64,000 nucleotides of DNA. Source: Glandiceps talaboti (taxonomy: Eukaryota; Hemichordata; Enteropneusta; Spengelidae). The position numbers and the translations under genes are program-made. How positions within the stretch are numbered: the first letter of the stretch is position 1; each line of letters starts with the position of its first letter. The stretch spans positions 22,510,342-22,574,341 of the forward strand of contig NC_135549.1 in the NCBI RefSeq assembly GCF_964340395.1, written 5' to 3'. Of the stretch, positions 60,598-64,000 are shown one piece after another. The notes beneath the pieces are model-generated. The model did no database searches. It saw only the letters and a list, made by a program, of their open reading frames with translations, and was not told where the DNA came from.

Positions 60598-62136
60598 CTT
60601 CTATTTGTTAAAGTATTCAGGTGATCTTGCACGTTTTATTTTCTGCTGTCATCATTGAATCTTTCCTTTCCACAACTTCGCTCTGCAACTTTGTGTACGG
60701 GTTTGTTTCAAACGGTGTTTCTAGTTTTCATCTTATCATATGTTTAACAACTTTGGTGAAAGCTAGACTTGTACAATTGTAGCGTGACTGCACTTGTTGG
60801 CATATTTCTTCATTTTAGTTTTTGTCATTTCATCCTTTTCTTTTATGGTCGATTGTATTGTTGCCATGCCAAAGTATGTTCAACTTGGTAGTTTGATGTG
60901 TTCAGCTGTCGGTGGATAATTTATATGGCTGGTGGTAGGTCAATCGTACAGTGTAGTGTAGATCTGGAGTTTCTTAGAAATGTGTACAGTTCTTGTTTTC
61001 ATGGTTTTCTGTCGGGATGATCGAATGGATTTCGCTAGCGTGGGCACGGATCTGTCGTCTTCGCCATTGGATTGGAGCTAGCATGGTGTTATCTTACGGT
61101 GCTAATTATGGGGGAGGGTTTACTTTGAGGTACAGCAACACAGTAAAAAACTAGCCACCCAATAAACAGATAATAATCGCAGCTCCCTAACTAAAAACTT
61201 GCCAAACTAAACGTATACTAAACGTAGCTTTGGTCTTGTAGTCAGATGACCATCTTCTTCTTTGATGTATAGGAAAAAGAGAATGCAGAGGACATAGACA
61301 ATAGATGTGACAATGATAGCCGACTTGGAGCTTTCTTCTTGTCGGTGATAAGATTTTAATCAGGTTTATTTTATAGATATTTCATAATATGTAGCCCAAT
61401 GAATGTAACTATAGTTGAAAAGGTAAGCCAGGGTGTGTTAGGTATGCTAGAAGACACGCCAACTTATTCATGAAGAAAGTTCATCGTGCGAAGATCTGTG
61501 AAGGGAGTTGTTGCATGACTAATAGTCGAAGTTGAAGTGGTCGCTGTTGGTCGACCCTCAACTCACACAATCTATGATCATTATCTACTGATCAAAATCA
61601 CCAGCATCACATCACGGAAATCAGTGAATTCTAAGGTACAGTTTCACTACTTGCTATTAATTTACAATACAACAACTGTAAGCTACTCGACGCGATTACA
61701 ACACAGAATGTCCAACGTAATAGACAACGTGCATGTAGAACGGAGTACTTGTCTTTACTTTTCTCACTAGCTTTTAATATAGAATGGAGGGTTGCTGCAG
61801 TAGTCCATGTACTCGAACACAGTAACGTCACGGTCATATATAGCTCGTACCAATGCAAAACAACGTGGATTCACGCATGACCATGAGGGCGCTGTTCGGC
61901 TTGGACGAAATATAGAGACAACGCGTATCACTGCCTTTCTTTCCTGGATTCAACGAATACTTGTGAGTAAGGAATTCGAAAAAAATAAAACCGAAAGCTT
62001 CGTTACAATGCCAGATGTGTAAGTTTTAATTATCCATGTCCATGGGCCAAAATATTATCTGAACAAGTGCCAAAACCAAATGTACAATTTTCAAGTTTCA
62101 AAGCAAATAATTATTCTTCACTAAATATCACCACTC
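60598..62136. other. 3' flank of gene E, no gene
   Basis: It aligns with the 3' flank of gene B (15695-16725) and of gene D. It contains the empty site for the foldback element at about 61634. Short frames only. Confidence 0.55.
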
Positions 62137-62142
62137 TTTATT
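62137..62142 (-). terminator. Polyadenylation signal AATAAA of gene E
   Basis: AATAAA on the minus strand, 83 bases after the stop codon, in the same context as genes B and C. Confidence 0.55.
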
Positions 62143-62224
62143 AGTTCGTCAACTGCCACCAAAATGAGAATGTCAACGACTTGATGACAAACTGGTTTTG
62201 GATTTAACCTCAGTATGCAGTAAT

Positions 62225-64000
62225 TCAATGTTGCTGGTATTTATATTTCTTGATGCAGTTGTTAGCACTGTCTGCGACGATAACATGTCCATCATCTGTC
62301 ACAGCCAATCCATGTGGGTTGTTCAATTTATCATGTTGACTTTCAATGGATCGGATTAATGCACCACCATAGGTCAGTACCAGTATTCTGTGTGGGCTGG
62401 TTTCTGGTTTATCTGCAACAAGGATGTGATTGTCACTGTCTACAGCTATACCACTGCAATCGTGTAACTGGTCTTCATCTCCTAGGTTTTTTATCTTCCT
62501 TACCATCTCTCCAGTCTCTCTGCAGATCACTATCTGACCTGCTACGTCACTGACAAGAACGTCATCATTCTGACCAGCTGTTACAAAACCCGGAATACTC
62601 AGTTTACCATCCTGTTCTTCTCTACTACCAATCCCTCTGATGAATTCTCCATCCTGGTTGAATACAAAGATGCACTTTCCATCGGGATCAGCTACTAATA
62701 TATGACCTCTTCTATTGACAGCAACATCATATGGCTTGACAAAGTCTTTGTGGGTGAATTCTTTTATCTGCTGCCCATCTTTATCAATTATGTGAACATA
62801 CTTCTTATCCCATTCTACGAAAATCGTGATTCCGTTTGGAGTAACTGTGACACCCGTTGCAAACGTAAAAGGTGTTGGAATTTCATTTTTGTAGAGGCCA
62901 TCTTTGTCAAGTACTTTAAGTCGTTTATCAGCATCAGCAACCATTATATCACCGTTCTCTGCAACCGTAACTCCTACTGGTGAGTTGAACTCTTTAGGAC
63001 CAGTACCTTTCTTGCCTACTTTCCATACTGGTCTACCAGTATCGACTACATCTATCACATATGGGTTACCTTCAGCTGGGATACCATACAGATATACCTT
63101 CATACAATGGGGTCCTTCTTTTGTTGGTCGATACGTCACTTCATATCTACCATCTTCTTTGTCATTTATCTTTACATCTATGTATTGTCCTGTTGGGTCA
63201 CTAACCGTGACTTTCACTTGCATTCCTGGAATACCTAGTGGACTGCCTGTTTGATCCAGTGGTGTCACGATTGTTGTACAGTCTGCATCCTTTCCAGTAT
63301 TATATGTTGACACTCTACACGTGCATTTACCATCTATAACATGGAAAATGTCTACATTATACGGATTTCCTTCTACTTCGTTGTTGTAAATATGGACAGT
63401 TATATGATGTCTTCCTTCTATTTTCGGTTTGAATGTCACAATAATTCTCCCATCAAGTTGATCGTTTACTACAAAGTCAACGTCTTCCTGATCTGAATCA
63501 CGAATTTGAACTTTGATAGGTAAACCAGAAATACCCAATGGAGTACCATTCTTGTTGAGTGGAGTGATGGTGGTTGTACATTCCTTGTTATTTCCTCCAT
63601 TATGTGTTGACACTTTACACCTTACTTTGCCCTCAGAATTCAATAGTGTGTTGACGTCTATTACATCAATATTAAATGGGTTTCCACTTGCTTCAATTTC
63701 AAAAATGTGTACCGTCATCGAATATTGCCCTGGTTTAACGGGTCTATAGCTCGCCAAGTAACTGCCATCACGGTTTTCCTCTACTTTTACATCAATAGCT
63801 TGGCCATCAGTATCTTTAACTATAACATCTACTGGAATTCCTGGCACAACATTTCCTTTCTTGTCAAGTGGAATAATGGTGGTTTTGTATTCAGCATTCA
63901 ACCCAGCATTGTGGGTGGACAATTTACACATCATTTTCCCTTCAGCGTTTTTCAGTCTTTCTTTATCAATCACATTTATTATAAACGGAGTTCCTACAGC
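62225..64000 (-). CDS. TRIM-NHL family protein, gene E, C-terminal part (runs off window)
   Basis: The frame is open from the window edge to the stop at 62225, about 591 codons. It opens in the end of filamin repeat 3 (GTPFIINVID), continues with repeats 4, 5 and 6 (about residues 25-320) and ends with the six-bladed NHL domain. The RING, B-boxes and coiled coil lie outside the window. The C-terminus reads KYKYQQH: the stop that ends genes B, C and D after KYKY is replaced here by a sense codon, adding three residues. An in-frame GTG at 63973 is not a start; the aligned residue in the paralogues is an internal valine. Confidence 0.93.
   Translation of the reverse strand, partial: AVGTPFIINVIDKERLKNAEGKMMCKLSTHNAGLNAEYKTTIIPLDKKGNVVPGIPVDVIVKDTDGQAIDVKVEENRDGSYLASYRPVKPGQYSMTVHIFEIEASGNPFNIDVIDVNTLLNSEGKVRCKVSTHNGGNNKECTTTITPLNKNGTPLGISGLPIKVQIRDSDQEDVDFVVNDQLDGRIIVTFKPKIEGRHHITVHIYNNEVEGNPYNVDIFHVIDGKCTCRVSTYNTGKDADCTTIVTPLDQTGSPLGIPGMQVKVTVSDPTGQYIDVKINDKEDGRYEVTYRPTKEGPHCMKVYLYGIPAEGNPYVIDVVDTGRPVWKVGKKGTGPKEFNSPVGVTVAENGDIMVADADKRLKVLDKDGLYKNEIPTPFTFATGVTVTPNGITIFVEWDKKYVHIIDKDGQQIKEFTHKDFVKPYDVAVNRRGHILVADPDGKCIFVFNQDGEFIRGIGSREEQDGKLSIPGFVTAGQNDDVLVSDVAGQIVICRETGEMVRKIKNLGDEDQLHDCSGIAVDSDNHILVADKPETSPHRILVLTYGGALIRSIESQHDKLNNPHGLAVTDDGHVIVADSANNCIKKYKYQQH

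Noticed and set aside
63971-63973. GTG as the start of gene E
   Set aside because: The frame runs open to the window edge and the aligned residue in genes B and D is an internal valine of filamin repeat 3.

Overview
The window is eukaryotic and comes from an invertebrate animal genome. It is AT-rich, full of microsatellites, TIR elements, a Penelope-like retroelement and a SINE. Its only convincing genes are TRIM-NHL proteins of metazoan type (RING, two B-boxes, coiled coil, filamin repeats, NHL propeller). The species cannot be read from the sequence; a marine deuterostome or lophotrochozoan would fit.

Five head-to-tail paralogues lie on the minus strand. Gene A (1-1244) is cut by the left edge. 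Gene B (16823-20614) and gene D (41202-44990) are intact, about 1262 codons each in one coding exon. Gene C (29294-31647) is a pseudogene with a frameshift and a loss of filamin repeats 2-6. Gene E (62225-64000) is cut by the right edge. All four visible starts lie just after a 3' splice acceptor. In A, B and C a matching donor and untranslated upstream exon lie 0.4-0.8 kb further on. In D that region is interrupted by a Penelope-like insertion.

The spacers (1850-16725, 21047-29196, 32479-41100, 45246-62136) are themselves old tandem copies of one another. They therefore act as natural empty-site controls for one another. Comparing them dates and delimits several insertions: three TIR elements with 3-bp TAA/TTA duplications and one more of matching structure in S4 (PIF/Harbinger-like), an almost perfect 169-bp foldback element with an 11-bp duplication, and a short core embedded in a TA microsatellite that occurs twice. 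An older TIR element is shared by two spacers. Other spacer content includes repeats of about 147 bp carrying an ATGCAAAT octamer ('pearl'-like), a degenerate Penelope-like element with an RT motif, a GIY-YIG domain and two hammerhead-like motifs, a tRNA-type SINE whose B-box segment is amplified, and a 2.7-kb minisatellite with a 47-bp period.

Functionally the window is one multigene family: cytoplasmic RING E3 ligase-type proteins with an unusually long filamin-repeat arm and an NHL propeller for target recognition. Everything else looks like mobile or repetitive DNA. No tRNA, rRNA or CRISPR array was seen.
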